Assembly (NCBI RefSeq): GCF_004137245.1
Contig: NZ_SDWS01000001.1
Coordinates: 682,001-746,000 of the forward strand
Source of the DNA: Nocardioides glacieisoli
GTDB taxonomy: Bacteria > Actinomycetota > Actinomycetes > Propionibacteriales > Nocardioidaceae
Direction of reading: 5' to 3'
Length of the DNA: 64,000 nt
Made by a program: the position numbers and the translations under genes. Within the stretch, counting starts at the first letter, position 1; each line of letters begins with the position of its first letter. Below are positions 45,758 through 54,532 of this stretch, in pieces. A model generated the notes under the pieces. The model ran no database searches. It worked only from the letters and a program-made list of their open reading frames with translations, and was not told the DNA's origin.

Positions 45758-46740
45758 GCGTTCTCTCCATCGGTCGGGGCGGAGTCGGACGTCGGGGTCG
45801 TGCGGTTGCGGCGCAGCGCGAGGCGGCGGCGGATCGCCGCGGGGGTCGCGTCGGCCGCGGCGATGTCGCGCACCAGCTGGCGCAGGTCGCGGGTGGCCTC
45901 GGCGAGCTCGTCGGCGTCCTCGGGGTCGACGGCCTGCTCCTGCGGCAGCAGCTCGCGGGTGGTCAGGTTGAACACCGTCCCCTCGGGCAGCGAGTGGAAG
46001 ACGACGCCGCTGGCGAGCAGCGGCGACGAGCGCGTGGCCTCGTACGCGTTCGACACCATCCGCGAGCCGTCGAAGACGGTGACCGCGCCCTTGCCCAGGA
46101 CCCGCATCACCAGGTCGCCGTCGACGTCCTCGACGAGTCCGCACGTGTCCTCGTCGACGCCGATGCCCAGCAGCTGCGGGCTCTGGGACACGATCATCAG
46201 GAGCCGGCCGTAGCGGTTGCGCTGGTCGAAGTGCTGGTCGATGACGGCGTGGTTCACCAGGCCCAGCCCGGCAGCGACCTGGGTCATCCGCTGCTTGGGC
46301 GTCGCCCCGCCGACGCCGAAGGCGACCATGTGGGACGACTGGATGCTGGCGCCGGCGGACGTGCCGGCGACGACCGCGCCGCGTTCGTGGGCGCGGAGGA
46401 TCGCGTCGCCCACCGGCGTACCGCACACGATCGACGACAGCTTGAGCTGGTTGCCGCCGGTCATGAAGATGCCGGTGGCCTCGTCGAGGGTCTTCACCAG
46501 CACCGGGTCGTGGGCCTGCTCGCGGCTCTCCGGACGCACGGAGTCGACGCGTGAGGCTCCGAACTTGGTGAACAGGGCGTCGTAGACGTCGACCACCTCG
46601 CGCCCGAGCGAGGAGGCCGTCGGGATCACCGCGATGCGGGCGTCGCGACCCCCGCTGAGCGCGACGAAGTGCTTGAGGATGGTCGGCTTGCGCACCTTGT
46701 CCTCGGCACCACCGATGATCATGAGTGGTCCGTTCGGCAT
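45754..46740 (-). CDS. cphB: Cyanophycinase CphB
   Basis: 328 residues. A serine peptidase of the S51 type that cuts cyanophycin to beta-Asp-Arg dipeptides. The nucleophile is in VVAGTSAGASIQS (about residue 127), with VIDQHFDQRNRYGRL as the other conserved block. It is first in the cphB-cphA-cupin operon, so synthesis and breakdown are coexpressed. TAGCCT on the minus strand ends seven bases before the ATG, and no ribosome-binding site is visible. Confidence 0.95.
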   Translation of the reverse strand: MPNGPLMIIGGAEDKVRKPTILKHFVALSGGRDARIAVIPTASSLGREVVDVYDALFTKFGASRVDSVRPESREQAHDPVLVKTLDEATGIFMTGGNQLKLSSIVCGTPVGDAILRAHERGAVVAGTSAGASIQSSHMVAFGVGGATPKQRMTQVAAGLGLVNHAVIDQHFDQRNRYGRLLMIVSQSPQLLGIGVDEDTCGLVEDVDGDLVMRVLGKGAVTVFDGSRMVSNAYEATRSSPLLASGVVFHSLPEGTVFNLTTRELLPQEQAVDPEDADELAEATRDLRQLVRDIAAADATPAAIRRRLALRRNRTTPTSDSAPTDGENA

Positions 46741-46773
46741 GACAGGCAGGCTAGCGGCTGCAAGGGTGGGCGG

Positions 46774-47319
46774 ATGCAGCAGTCAGGAGCGGACGCGGTG
46801 AACGGGGCGACCCGGCGCCTGGTGGTGATGCGCCATTCGAAGGCCCAGTCGACCGCGCCGTCCGACCACGAGCGGGCCCTCGCGGCACGCGGCGTGGACG
46901 ACGCCGCGGCCGCCGGGCGGTGGCTGGCCGAGCAGGGGATCACGCCCGACGTCGTCCTGGTGTCCGACGCGCTGCGCACGCGCCAGACCTGGGCGCAGGT
47001 CGCCGGAGGGGCCGGGTGGGACGAGGACGTCGCCGAGTTCTCCGAGCTGCTCTACGCCGCCGGCTCCGACTCCGCCTTCGACCTGCTCCGCGAGACCGAC
47101 GCCGACGCGACCACGCTCGTCGTCATCGGCCACAACCCGACCATGGCCTTCGTCGCGGAGCTGATCGACGACGGTGAGGGTGATGGGGACGCCATCACCG
47201 ACCTGGTCACCCGTGGCTTCCCGACGTCGGCGCTCGCGGTGTTCGCCGTCGACGGCCCGTGGTCCGACCTCGGCCCAGGCACCGGTCGCCTCGAGGCCTT
47301 CCACGTCGGCGGCGCGTGA
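46774..47319 (+). CDS. SixA-type phosphohistidine phosphatase
   Basis: 181 residues. Histidine phosphatase superfamily: LVVMRHSKAQST with the RHxK catalytic word of SixA, and the second His in VVIGHNPTMAFVAEL. SixA removes phosphate from phosphohistidine proteins. It lies divergent from cphB and overlaps the methyltransferase gene (GTGA). ATG 46774 is chosen; the GTG at 46798 could also serve. Confidence 0.88.
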   Translation: MQQSGADAVNGATRRLVVMRHSKAQSTAPSDHERALAARGVDDAAAAGRWLAEQGITPDVVLVSDALRTRQTWAQVAGGAGWDEDVAEFSELLYAAGSDSAFDLLRETDADATTLVVIGHNPTMAFVAELIDDGEGDGDAITDLVTRGFPTSALAVFAVDGPWSDLGPGTGRLEAFHVGGA

Positions 47320-48092
47320 CCGACCCCGTCGCCCGGCTGCGCGCCGCCGGGTGCGTCTGGGCCGAGGACGAGGCGGCGCTGCTGGAGTCCGCGGCTGCTG
47401 ACGCTGCGGAGCTGGAGGTGCTCGTCGTGCGCCGGGTGGCCGGCGAGCCGCTGGAGACAGTGCTCGGGTGGGTCGAGTTCCTCGGCCGCCGGCTGGTCGT
47501 GGTGCCCGGCGTCTTCGTGCCGCGCCGCCGCACCGAGCTGCTCGCGCGTATGACCCGGCGCGAGGTCGCGGCCCGGAACGGGCGCCCGGTCGTGGTCGAG
47601 CTGTGCTGCGGGGTCGGTCCGGTGGCCGCCAGCCTCGACACGGACGCCGAGCTGCACGTCGCCGACGTGAGCGAGGTGGCGCTCGCCTGCGCGCGGACCA
47701 ACGTGCCCGCTGCGGCCGCACACCTGGGCGACCTCTACGACGCGCTCCCGAGTCGGCTGCGTGGGCGCATCGACGTGCTCGCGGCGAATGCGCCGTACGT
47801 GCCGACCGACCGGATCGCCGACATGCCGCCGGAGGCGCGCGACCACGAGCCGCGGACCGCGCTGGACGGGGGAGCGGACGGCGTCGACCTCCACCGGCGG
47901 ATCGCCGCCGGGGCGGCCGGCTGGCTGGTGCCCGGTGGGGTGCTGCTCGTCGAGACCAGCCCCGGCCAGGCGGGCCTCACGATCGCGGCGTTGGAGGCCG
48001 CGGGACTCACCGCCGGCGTCGAGGTCGATCAGGACATCGGCGGCTGCGTGGTAGTCGGCAGGCTCACTCGAACAGCGGGGGAGCGGGCGTGA
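47316..48092 (+). CDS. PrmC-related protein N5-glutamine methyltransferase-like protein
   Basis: 258 residues. A class I SAM methyltransferase related to PrmC/HemK: VVVELCCGVGPVAASL is the SAM loop. Where PrmC has NPPY, this protein has NAPYVPTDRI, as in the separate PrmC-related actinobacterial subfamily. Whether it modifies release factors is open. It overlaps the SixA gene at its start and runs 29 bp into the convergent serB gene. Confidence 0.8.
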   Translation: MTDPVARLRAAGCVWAEDEAALLESAAADAAELEVLVVRRVAGEPLETVLGWVEFLGRRLVVVPGVFVPRRRTELLARMTRREVAARNGRPVVVELCCGVGPVAASLDTDAELHVADVSEVALACARTNVPAAAAHLGDLYDALPSRLRGRIDVLAANAPYVPTDRIADMPPEARDHEPRTALDGGADGVDLHRRIAAGAAGWLVPGGVLLVETSPGQAGLTIAALEAAGLTAGVEVDQDIGGCVVVGRLTRTAGERA

Positions 48093-49293
48093 CGATGCCG
48101 ACCGCCGCGTCCGCGTCCTCGATCTGCTCGCGGGAGATGCCGAGCAGGTAGAGGATCGCGTCGAGGTAGGGAACATTGACGGCGGTGTCCGCGGCGTCGC
48201 GCACCATCGGCTTGGCGTTGTAGGCGATGCCGAGGCCGGCGGCGTTGATCATGTCGAGGTCGTTGGCGCCGTCGCCGATCGCGATCACCGCGTCGAGGGG
48301 TACGCCGACCTCGTCGGCGAACTCGCGCAGCGCGACCGCCTTGCCCGCCCGGTCGACGACGTCGCCGATGATCCGGCCGGTGAGCAGTCCGTCGATGATC
48401 TCGAGCTCGTTGGCACGGGCGAAGTGGATCCCGAGGTCTTCGGCGAGACGGTCCGTGATCTGGCTGAAGCCGCCCGACACGATCGCGAACCGGTATCCCA
48501 GGCGGCGGAGCGTGCGCACCATCGTGCGGGCGCCCGGTGCGAGCTCGATCGAGTCGTACACCTCGTCCAGCGCGGAGGCGGGCACCCCCTTCAGCAGGGC
48601 GACCCGCTCGCGGAGCGAGTCCTCGAAGTCGAGCTCGCCGCGCATCGCTGCCTCGGTCACCCGGGCGACCTCGGCCTCCTGCCCGGCATGGGCGGCGATC
48701 ATCTCGATCACCTCGCCCTGGATCAGGGTGGAGTCGACGTCCATCACGATCAGGCGGATGCCTCGGCGGTGCAGGGAGTCGCGCTGCACCGCGAGGTCGA
48801 TGCCCTGCTTGACCGCCTCGGCGGCGAGCAGTGGCCGCAGCCGGTCGGCCGGAGCACCGGACACGTGGAGCTCGATCGCGGTGACCGGGTAGCGGGCCAT
48901 CCGCTCGATCTTGTCGATGTTGGCGCCCGAGTCGGCGATCCGCCCGGCGATCGCGGCCATCGCGGACGCGAGCAGCGGCTTGCCGATGATGGTGATGTGG
49001 GAGCGGTCGCCGGCGCGGCTCCGGTTGTCACCGGCGCCGCGGTCGACCTCGACCTGCATGCCGAGGTCCGCGGCGGTGCGCTCGATGACGTCGCGCAGCT
49101 TCTTCCAGTCACGCGGGGCCGTCACCAGGATGCCGAGCACGAGCCGTCGGCGCAGCACGATCTGCTCGATGTCGACGACCTCGACGCCGGCCGCCGCGAG
49201 GGCCGTGAAGATCCTGGAGGTGACACCGGGGCGGTCCTTGCCCGTGAGGGTGACCAGCAGGGTCTTCGGCTGGTCGTCCACCTGGTTGCTCAT
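48064..49293 (-). CDS. serB: Phosphoserine phosphatase SerB with N-terminal ACT domains
   Basis: 409 residues. HAD phosphatase of serine synthesis. The N-terminal ~200 residues hold tandem ACT domains (TLLVTLTGKDRPGVTSRIFT and HITIIGKPLLASAMAAIAGR), as in the mycobacterial SerB2, where they sense amino acids. The HAD motifs are VMDVDSTLIQGEV, IVSGGF, and IGDGANDLDMINAAGLGIA. ATG 49293 gives the standard start; the frame is open further upstream. Confidence 0.95.
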   Translation of the reverse strand: MSNQVDDQPKTLLVTLTGKDRPGVTSRIFTALAAAGVEVVDIEQIVLRRRLVLGILVTAPRDWKKLRDVIERTAADLGMQVEVDRGAGDNRSRAGDRSHITIIGKPLLASAMAAIAGRIADSGANIDKIERMARYPVTAIELHVSGAPADRLRPLLAAEAVKQGIDLAVQRDSLHRRGIRLIVMDVDSTLIQGEVIEMIAAHAGQEAEVARVTEAAMRGELDFEDSLRERVALLKGVPASALDEVYDSIELAPGARTMVRTLRRLGYRFAIVSGGFSQITDRLAEDLGIHFARANELEIIDGLLTGRIIGDVVDRAGKAVALREFADEVGVPLDAVIAIGDGANDLDMINAAGLGIAYNAKPMVRDAADTAVNVPYLDAILYLLGISREQIEDADAAVGIVTPAPPLFE

Positions 49294-49454
49294 GGTGCGA
49301 CGAAGGCTAGTCCCGATCTCGCATCGGGTCCGGCCGAGGTCCGCGCTGCGGGCGTGCCCACGCGCGCGGCGGTGCTGGCAGTCCGGCCGTTCCTGCCCTA
49401 CGTTGCTCGCAACGGCGGTCCACCGTGGCACCGCCCCAGCCACAGGGGGAACAG

Positions 49455-49892
49455 ATGGACTTCATGACCGCGGTCCGCACGTGCTTGTCCAAGTACGTCG
49501 ACTTCTCGGGTCGCGCACGCCGCTCGGAGTACTGGTACTTCGTGCTCTTCAACCTGGTCGTCAACATCGTGACGACCATCCTCGACAACGTGCTCGGCAC
49601 GGACTTCGAGGGATCGGGCGGCATCCTGAGCACCGTCGCCAGCCTGGCGCTGTTCCTGCCGGGCCTCGCCGTCGGCATCCGACGCCTGCACGACACCGAC
49701 CGCAGCGGCTGGTGGATCCTGATCGGGCTCATCCCGATCATCGGCTGGATCCTCCTGATCGTCTGGTACTGCACCGACTCCAAGCCGGACAACAAGTACG
49801 GCCCCAACCCGAAGGGCGCCGGCGCCGGCCACGAAGGCGGCTACCCGCCGCCGCCCCCGCCGGCCTACGGCAGCGGCCAGTACGGCGGCTGA
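49455..49892 (+). CDS. DUF805-family membrane protein
   Basis: 145 residues. FSGRARRSEYWYFVLF, LPGLAVGIRRLHDTDRSGWW and IVWYCTDSKPDNKYGPNP are diagnostic for DUF805, a family of small four-span membrane proteins of unknown function. The tail is rich in Gly, Pro and Tyr. CAGGGGGA lies just upstream of ATG 49455. Confidence 0.9.
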   Translation: MDFMTAVRTCLSKYVDFSGRARRSEYWYFVLFNLVVNIVTTILDNVLGTDFEGSGGILSTVASLALFLPGLAVGIRRLHDTDRSGWWILIGLIPIIGWILLIVWYCTDSKPDNKYGPNPKGAGAGHEGGYPPPPPPAYGSGQYGG

Positions 49893-49934
49893 CTCGCCCG
49901 GCAGCTGAAGACCTGCACGACCTGCACGACCGAT

Positions 49935-49977
49935 CCGCCCGGGTCGGGACCGCCTCCGCGGTCCCCGGCCCGGGCGG
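49935..49977. terminator. Nested hairpin after the DUF805 gene
   Basis: CCGCCCGGG pairs with CCCGGGCGG, and inside them GGGACCGC pairs with GCGGTCCC around CTCC. The two stems are separated by 2-3 unpaired bases. Very stable, without a T-tract; the best terminator candidate between DUF805 and the VOC gene. Confidence 0.6.
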
Positions 49978-50008
49978 TCTGTCGGTGGCGGCCCCTAGCG
50001 TCGTGGCC

Positions 50009-50365
50009 ATGAGCCCCGTCCACCACACCATCGACTACATCGAGATCAACACGAGCGACCTGGCCGCCTCGCGCGCGTTCTACGAGCAGGCGTTCGGCTG
50101 GGCGTTCAACGACTACGGCCCCACCTACGCGGGGATCCGCGCCGCCTCCGGCGACGGCGACGTCGGCGGCCTCAACGGCACCGGGACGCCCGGACCCGGC
50201 GGTCCGCTGGTCCTGCTCTTCTCAGACGACCTCGACGCGACCGTGACCGCGGTCGAGTCGGCAGGCGGCACGATCACCGCGGCGCCCTACGAGTTCCCCG
50301 GCGGTCGCCGCTTCGAGTTCTCCGACCCCGTCGGCAACGTGCTCGGGGTGTGGGCCACTGGCTGA
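50009..50365 (+). CDS. VOC-family (glyoxalase-like) protein
   Basis: 118 residues, two beta-alpha-beta-beta-beta modules of the vicinal oxygen chelate fold: IDYIEINTSDLAASRAFYEQ, FGW, and a terminal FEFSDPVGNVLGVW. A single-domain VOC protein probably works as a dimer; the substrate is unknown. The ATG follows TAGCGT by seven bases with no ribosome-binding site. Confidence 0.85.
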   Translation: MSPVHHTIDYIEINTSDLAASRAFYEQAFGWAFNDYGPTYAGIRAASGDGDVGGLNGTGTPGPGGPLVLLFSDDLDATVTAVESAGGTITAAPYEFPGGRRFEFSDPVGNVLGVWATG

Positions 50366-50376
50366 GCCCATCCTGC

Positions 50377-51075
50377 TCAGCGGTCCGGCCACACCTCGGG
50401 CGAGCAGGCCGCGACGATCGCCCGGCGTGCGGCCCGACCCAGCGGCTGGAGCAGTCCGCGGCGCTGCTCGACCTCGTACGACGACAGCGCGCCGCCGTCG
50501 TCGGCCAGCGCGAGGTCGACGATGGCCCACGCCTGCAGCCCGCGGGCCGCGAGGTCCACGCACCTCGGCGGGGTGCCGAGCGGTGCCTCGACCTGCGGGC
50601 GGTGGTGCAGGTTCATCAGGGCGTCGGCAGCCTCGGGCCGCCAGCGCGCGACCTCGAGGTCCGCGAGGTCGCCGGCGGCGCCGAGCAGCGTCTCGCGCAG
50701 GGTCCGGTCGGCCTCGCCGACGTCGGGCAGCTGGCGGGGCGCCGCGTCGTGCGGTCGCCACTGCACGGTCTCGCCCTGCTCCTCGGGCACCAGGCCGAGG
50801 GTGCCCGCCACGACCGCCTGACCGGCGTCCATCGCGGCGGTGTTGAAGTCGCGGGGCCCACCCAGGCCGAGTGGATCCCCGTCGACCGGCAGTGCGAGAC
50901 CGGCGTACGACGCTCCGGAGGCACGCGCGATCGTCAGCAGGTCGAGCGCCGATCCACCCGCCAGGAGCTGGGTGTCGGCAGCCAGGGCGTCGAGCACGTG
51001 GTCGGTCTGCTCGTGGCCGCGCAGCCATGCCGTGAGCCACCAGGCCAGGACCGCGGAGTGGGGGAGCGCGAGCAT
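50377..51075 (-). CDS. Unrecognised conserved-looking protein
   Basis: 232 residues, soluble, no known domain. It opens MLALPHSAVLAWWLTAWLRG and continues with helical segments rich in Ala and Leu. TAACCT on the minus strand ends eight bases before the ATG at 51075, matching the leaderless pattern and supporting this start. It is convergent with the VOC gene and divergent from an ABC ATPase gene. Confidence 0.65.
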   Translation of the reverse strand: MLALPHSAVLAWWLTAWLRGHEQTDHVLDALAADTQLLAGGSALDLLTIARASGASYAGLALPVDGDPLGLGGPRDFNTAAMDAGQAVVAGTLGLVPEEQGETVQWRPHDAAPRQLPDVGEADRTLRETLLGAAGDLADLEVARWRPEAADALMNLHHRPQVEAPLGTPPRCVDLAARGLQAWAIVDLALADDGGALSSYEVEQRRGLLQPLGRAARRAIVAACSPEVWPDR

Positions 51076-51154
51076 CGCGGGCGAGGTTACTCGCCCGCGA
51101 TACGGCGCCGTGTCAGGCCCGCTGGCGACCCGCCTGCTGGATAGGGTGCGGACC

Positions 51155-51958
51155 ATGGTCGCGGTCATCGAGTTCGCAGGGGTCACCGTGCGCCGTGGCC
51201 GGTCCCTGCTGCTCGACGACGTCACGTGGGAGGTCGAGGAGGACGAGCGCTGGGTGGTCCTCGGGCCCAACGGCGCCGGCAAGACGACCCTGCTCCAGGT
51301 CGCGGCCGCCCAGCTCCACCCGACCTCCGGCGTCGCCGGCATCCTCGACGAGGTGCTCGGCACCACCGACGTCTTCGAGCTCCGCCCGCGCATCGGCCTC
51401 ACCAGCGCCGCACTGGCCGACCGCATCCCGCGCGACGAGCTCGTCAAGGACGTGGTCGTGTCCGCGTCCTACGGCGTGGTCGGCCGGTGGCGCGAGGAGT
51501 ACGCCGACCTCGACCACGACCGGGCCGGCGAGCTGCTCGTCGAGGTCGGCGCGAGCCACCTCGCGGAGCGCACCTTCGGGACCCTCAGCGAGGGCGAGCG
51601 CAAGCGCGTCCAGATCGCTCGTGCACTGATGACCGATCCTGAGCTGCTGCTGCTCGACGAGCCGGCGGCCGGTCTCGACCTCGGTGGTCGCGAGGACCTG
51701 GTCGCGACCCTGTCGGAGCTCGCACTCGATCCCGACTCGCCCGCGACCGTGCTGGTCTCCCACCACGTCGAGGAGATCCCTCCGGGCTTCACCCACGCCC
51801 TGCTGCTGCGCGAGGGCCGGGTGGTCGACGCGGGTCCGGTCGAGGACGTGGTGACCGCCGAGACGCTGTCGGAGACCTTCCGCATGCCGCTGCTGCTGAG
51901 CCGCGCCGACGATCGCTTCGCGGCTCGGCGTCGCCCGCCGAGGCGAATGGGGTCCTGA
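51155..51958 (+). CDS. Stand-alone ABC ATP-binding protein
   Basis: 267 residues. Walker A GPNGAGKTT, signature LSEGERKRVQIARAL (Glu replaces the second Gly position) and Walker B LLLLDEPAAGLDLGGRED. No permease gene is adjacent, so its partner is unknown. TAGGGT ends seven bases before ATG 51155. Some stand-alone ATPases of this look act with molybdate or iron importers; no evidence here. Confidence 0.85.
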   Translation: MVAVIEFAGVTVRRGRSLLLDDVTWEVEEDERWVVLGPNGAGKTTLLQVAAAQLHPTSGVAGILDEVLGTTDVFELRPRIGLTSAALADRIPRDELVKDVVVSASYGVVGRWREEYADLDHDRAGELLVEVGASHLAERTFGTLSEGERKRVQIARALMTDPELLLLDEPAAGLDLGGREDLVATLSELALDPDSPATVLVSHHVEEIPPGFTHALLLREGRVVDAGPVEDVVTAETLSETFRMPLLLSRADDRFAARRRPPRRMGS

Positions 51959-51998
51959 CCTCCCTCCGTCGCTGTGCGCGACTGGATAGGGTCTACGC

Positions 51999-52460
51999 AT
52001 GGACTGGATCCGCGACCACCTCTGGGAGACCTGGCTGGCGCTGTCGATCGCCCTCGGCGTGGCCGAGATGTTCAGCCTCGACCTGATCCTGGCCATGCTC
52101 GCGGCGGGCGCCGTGATCGGCATGGTCGCCGCACTGCTCGGCCTGCCGGTGTTCCTGCAGATCCTGCTCGCGCTCGGCGCCTCGGTCGCCGCACTGTCGC
52201 TGGTTCGTCCGGCGTTCGTGAAGCGTCTGCACGGCGGGCCCGACCTCCAGCTGGGACACGGCAAGCTCGTGGGCACCCGCTGCCTGGTCACCGACGAGAT
52301 CAGCGGCCTCAACGCCGGACGCATCAAGGCCGGCGGCGAGACGTGGACCGCCCTGCCCTACGACGAGAACCTGAGGATCCAGGCGGGCGAGACCGTCGAG
52401 ATCCTGCAGATCAAGGGTGCGACGGCCTACGTCCACCCCGTGGCCTCGCTCGAGTCCTGA
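51999..52460 (+). CDS. NfeD-family membrane protein
   Basis: 153 residues. Two to three hydrophobic helices (LALSIALGVAEMFSLDLILA, FLQILLALGASVAALSL) precede a small OB-fold domain (GKLVGTRCLVTDEISG, VEILQIKGATAYVHP), the NfeD layout. NfeD proteins partner SPFH/stomatin proteins in the membrane; the SPFH gene follows after 35 bp. TAGGGT ends six bases before the ATG. Confidence 0.88.
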   Translation: MDWIRDHLWETWLALSIALGVAEMFSLDLILAMLAAGAVIGMVAALLGLPVFLQILLALGASVAALSLVRPAFVKRLHGGPDLQLGHGKLVGTRCLVTDEISGLNAGRIKAGGETWTALPYDENLRIQAGETVEILQIKGATAYVHPVASLES

Positions 52461-52495
52461 GAAGCCGCACACCACTACACCGGGGGAGAACCGAA

Positions 52496-53635
52496 ATGAC
52501 AGCCCTGCTGGTCCTGTTCCTGCTCATCATCGTCTTCGTCGTCGTCATGCTCGCGAAGACGGTGAAGATCGTGCCCCAGGCGCGCGCTGCGGTCGTCGAG
52601 CGCTTCGGCAAGTACAAGGCCACGCTGCCCGCCGGCCTCAACATCCTCGTGCCGTTCATCGACAAGCTGCGCTACCTCATCGACCTGCGCGAGCAGGTCG
52701 TGAGCTTCCCACCGCAGCCGGTGATCACCGAGGACAACCTCGTCGTCTCCATCGACACCGTCATCTACTTCCAGGTCACCGACCCGGTCGCCGCGACCTA
52801 CGAGATCGCCAACTACATCCAGGCCATCGAGCAGCTCACGATGACCACGCTGCGCAACATCGTCGGCGGCATGGACCTCGAGGAGACGCTGACCAGCCGC
52901 GACTCGATCAACTCGGGCCTGCGCGGTGTCCTCGACGAGGCGACCGGCAAGTGGGGGATCCGCGTGAACCGCGTCGAGCTCAAGGGCATCGACCCGCCGC
53001 CGTCCATCAAGGACTCGATGGAGAAGCAGATGCGCGCCGACCGCGAGAAGCGCGCCGTCATCCTCACCGCCGAGGGCCAGCGACAGGCCGCGATCCTCAC
53101 CGCCGAGGGCTCGAAGCAGTCGCAGATCCTCAACGCCGAGGGTGACCGGGAGTCGCAGATCCTGCGCGCGCAGGCCGACCGGGAGGCCTCGATCCTCCGG
53201 GCCCAGGGTGAGGGCCAGGCCATCCAGACCGTGTTCCAGGCGATCCACGACGGCCAGCCCGACCAGTCGCTGCTGGCCTACCAGTACCTCCAGATGATGC
53301 CGAAGATCGCCGAGGGCAGTGCCAACAAGGTGTGGGTCATCCCCTCGGAGATCACTAAGGCGCTGGAGGGCCTCGGCTCCTCGATCCACGAGATCGCCGG
53401 CATCCCCAAGGACGCCACCCCGCGCACCCGCGTGGACATGGGTCCCTCGGAGCCGCAGCTGCCGTCGACGCAGCGCCCGGACGCCGAGATCTCCGCGACC
53501 AACAAGGCCGTCCAGGACGCCATCGCGGCGGCCGAGTCGGCGAGCAAGGTCACGCGCGGCGGCGGCGCGGCCGTCGAGCCCACGCCGACCGGCACGTCGG
53601 TGCCAGACGAGGGTCAGGAGCCTCCGACGGCGTGA
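52496..53635 (+). CDS. SPFH/band 7 (stomatin-like) protein
   Basis: 379 residues. One N-terminal membrane segment (LLVLFLLIIVFVVVML) precedes the SPFH domain (VPQARAAVVERFGKYKATLP, VVSIDTVIYFQVTDP). A coiled region contains five 10- to 12-residue repeats of ILTAEG/ILNAEG/ILRAQ type at about residues 185-245. Such proteins form oligomeric membrane platforms with NfeD. GGGGGAG precedes the ATG. Overlaps the next gene as GTGA. Confidence 0.92.
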   Translation: MTALLVLFLLIIVFVVVMLAKTVKIVPQARAAVVERFGKYKATLPAGLNILVPFIDKLRYLIDLREQVVSFPPQPVITEDNLVVSIDTVIYFQVTDPVAATYEIANYIQAIEQLTMTTLRNIVGGMDLEETLTSRDSINSGLRGVLDEATGKWGIRVNRVELKGIDPPPSIKDSMEKQMRADREKRAVILTAEGQRQAAILTAEGSKQSQILNAEGDRESQILRAQADREASILRAQGEGQAIQTVFQAIHDGQPDQSLLAYQYLQMMPKIAEGSANKVWVIPSEITKALEGLGSSIHEIAGIPKDATPRTRVDMGPSEPQLPSTQRPDAEISATNKAVQDAIAAAESASKVTRGGGAAVEPTPTGTSVPDEGQEPPTA

Positions 53636-54393
53636 GCCCGCTCGAGGCCGTGCTGGTCACGCTCGCAGGAGTGGCTGCCGGCACCATCAACACCGTGGTG
53701 GGGTCGGGAACGTTGATCACGTTCCCGACCCTGCTGGCGTTCGGCGTACCTCCGGTCACGGCCAACGTGAGCAACACCGTCGGCCTGGTGCCCGGCAGCC
53801 TCTCGGGCGTCGTCGGCTACCGCCGCGAGCTCGCCGGGCAGCGCTCCCGCGTGCTGCGCCTCGGCTCCGCCTCTTTCATCGGGGGAGTGGTCGGTGCCGT
53901 GCTCCTGCTCGTGCTGCCGTCGGCGGCGTTCGACGCGATCGTGCCGGTGCTGATCGGCCTCGGTGTGCTGCTCGTGATCGTCGGCCCGCGGATCCAGCGC
54001 GTCGTGGCAGCACGCGCCGAGGCGCGCGGAGGCATCCCCGACCACGGCGTGTGGTGGGTGTGGCCGGCCGTCGCCGTCGCCGGGGTGTACGGCGGCTACT
54101 TCGGCGCTGCGCAGGGAGTCCTGCTGATGGCGATCCTCGGCATCGGCGTGGCCGACTCGATGCAGCGCCACACGGCCACGAAGAACGTCCTCGCGCTCCT
54201 CGTCAACGGCGTCGCCGCGGTCGTCTTCATCGCCGTCGCCGACGTCGACTGGCTGGTGGCGGGCCTGATCGCCCTCGGCTCGGTCGTCGGGGGCCAGCTC
54301 GGCGCGACGGTCGGTCGACGGCTCTCCCCGAACCTGCTGCGCGCCGTGATCGCCGTCGTCGGCCTCACCGCGTTGGTGGTCCTGCTGGTCTGA
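53632..54393 (+). CDS. TauE/SafE-family membrane transporter
   Basis: 253 residues with about eight membrane helices and two related halves, the TauE/SafE (sulfite/anion exporter) layout; GTINTVVGSGTLITFPTLLA and GVYGGYFGAAQGVLLMAILG are the family's repeated Gly-rich motifs. The transported ion is unknown. The start overlaps the SPFH stop, forming an NfeD-SPFH-TauE operon. Confidence 0.88.
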   Translation: MSPLEAVLVTLAGVAAGTINTVVGSGTLITFPTLLAFGVPPVTANVSNTVGLVPGSLSGVVGYRRELAGQRSRVLRLGSASFIGGVVGAVLLLVLPSAAFDAIVPVLIGLGVLLVIVGPRIQRVVAARAEARGGIPDHGVWWVWPAVAVAGVYGGYFGAAQGVLLMAILGIGVADSMQRHTATKNVLALLVNGVAAVVFIAVADVDWLVAGLIALGSVVGGQLGATVGRRLSPNLLRAVIAVVGLTALVVLLV

Positions 54394-54411
54394 TTCAGCA
54401 GCGTCGCCGCT

Positions 54412-54452
54412 GATCGAGTAGTCCGCGAGGAACGAGCGAACGTGTCGAGACC
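54412..54452. repeat. 41-bp interspersed repeat, copy 1
   Basis: Differs from copy 2 at three positions. Inner words GTCCGC and GCG(A/G)AC and outer TCGA words give an imperfect palindrome. It lies 19 bases after the TauE gene stop. The family occurs once more inside the HNH gene at 56530. Confidence 0.75.
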
Positions 54453-54467
54453 CGGTCCACCCCAGTT

Positions 54468-54508
54468 GGTCGAGTAGTCCGCGAGGAACGAGCGGACGTA
54501 TCGAGACC
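54468..54508. repeat. 41-bp interspersed repeat, copy 2
   Basis: Bounded by GGTCGAGTA and TATCGAGACC with inner arms GTCCGC/GCGGAC pairing perfectly around GAGGAACGA. It is 56 bp from copy 1 in the same orientation and 25 bp before the IS30 element. Confidence 0.8.
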
Positions 54509-54532
54509 CTCGAAACCGCCCTGTTGACGACC

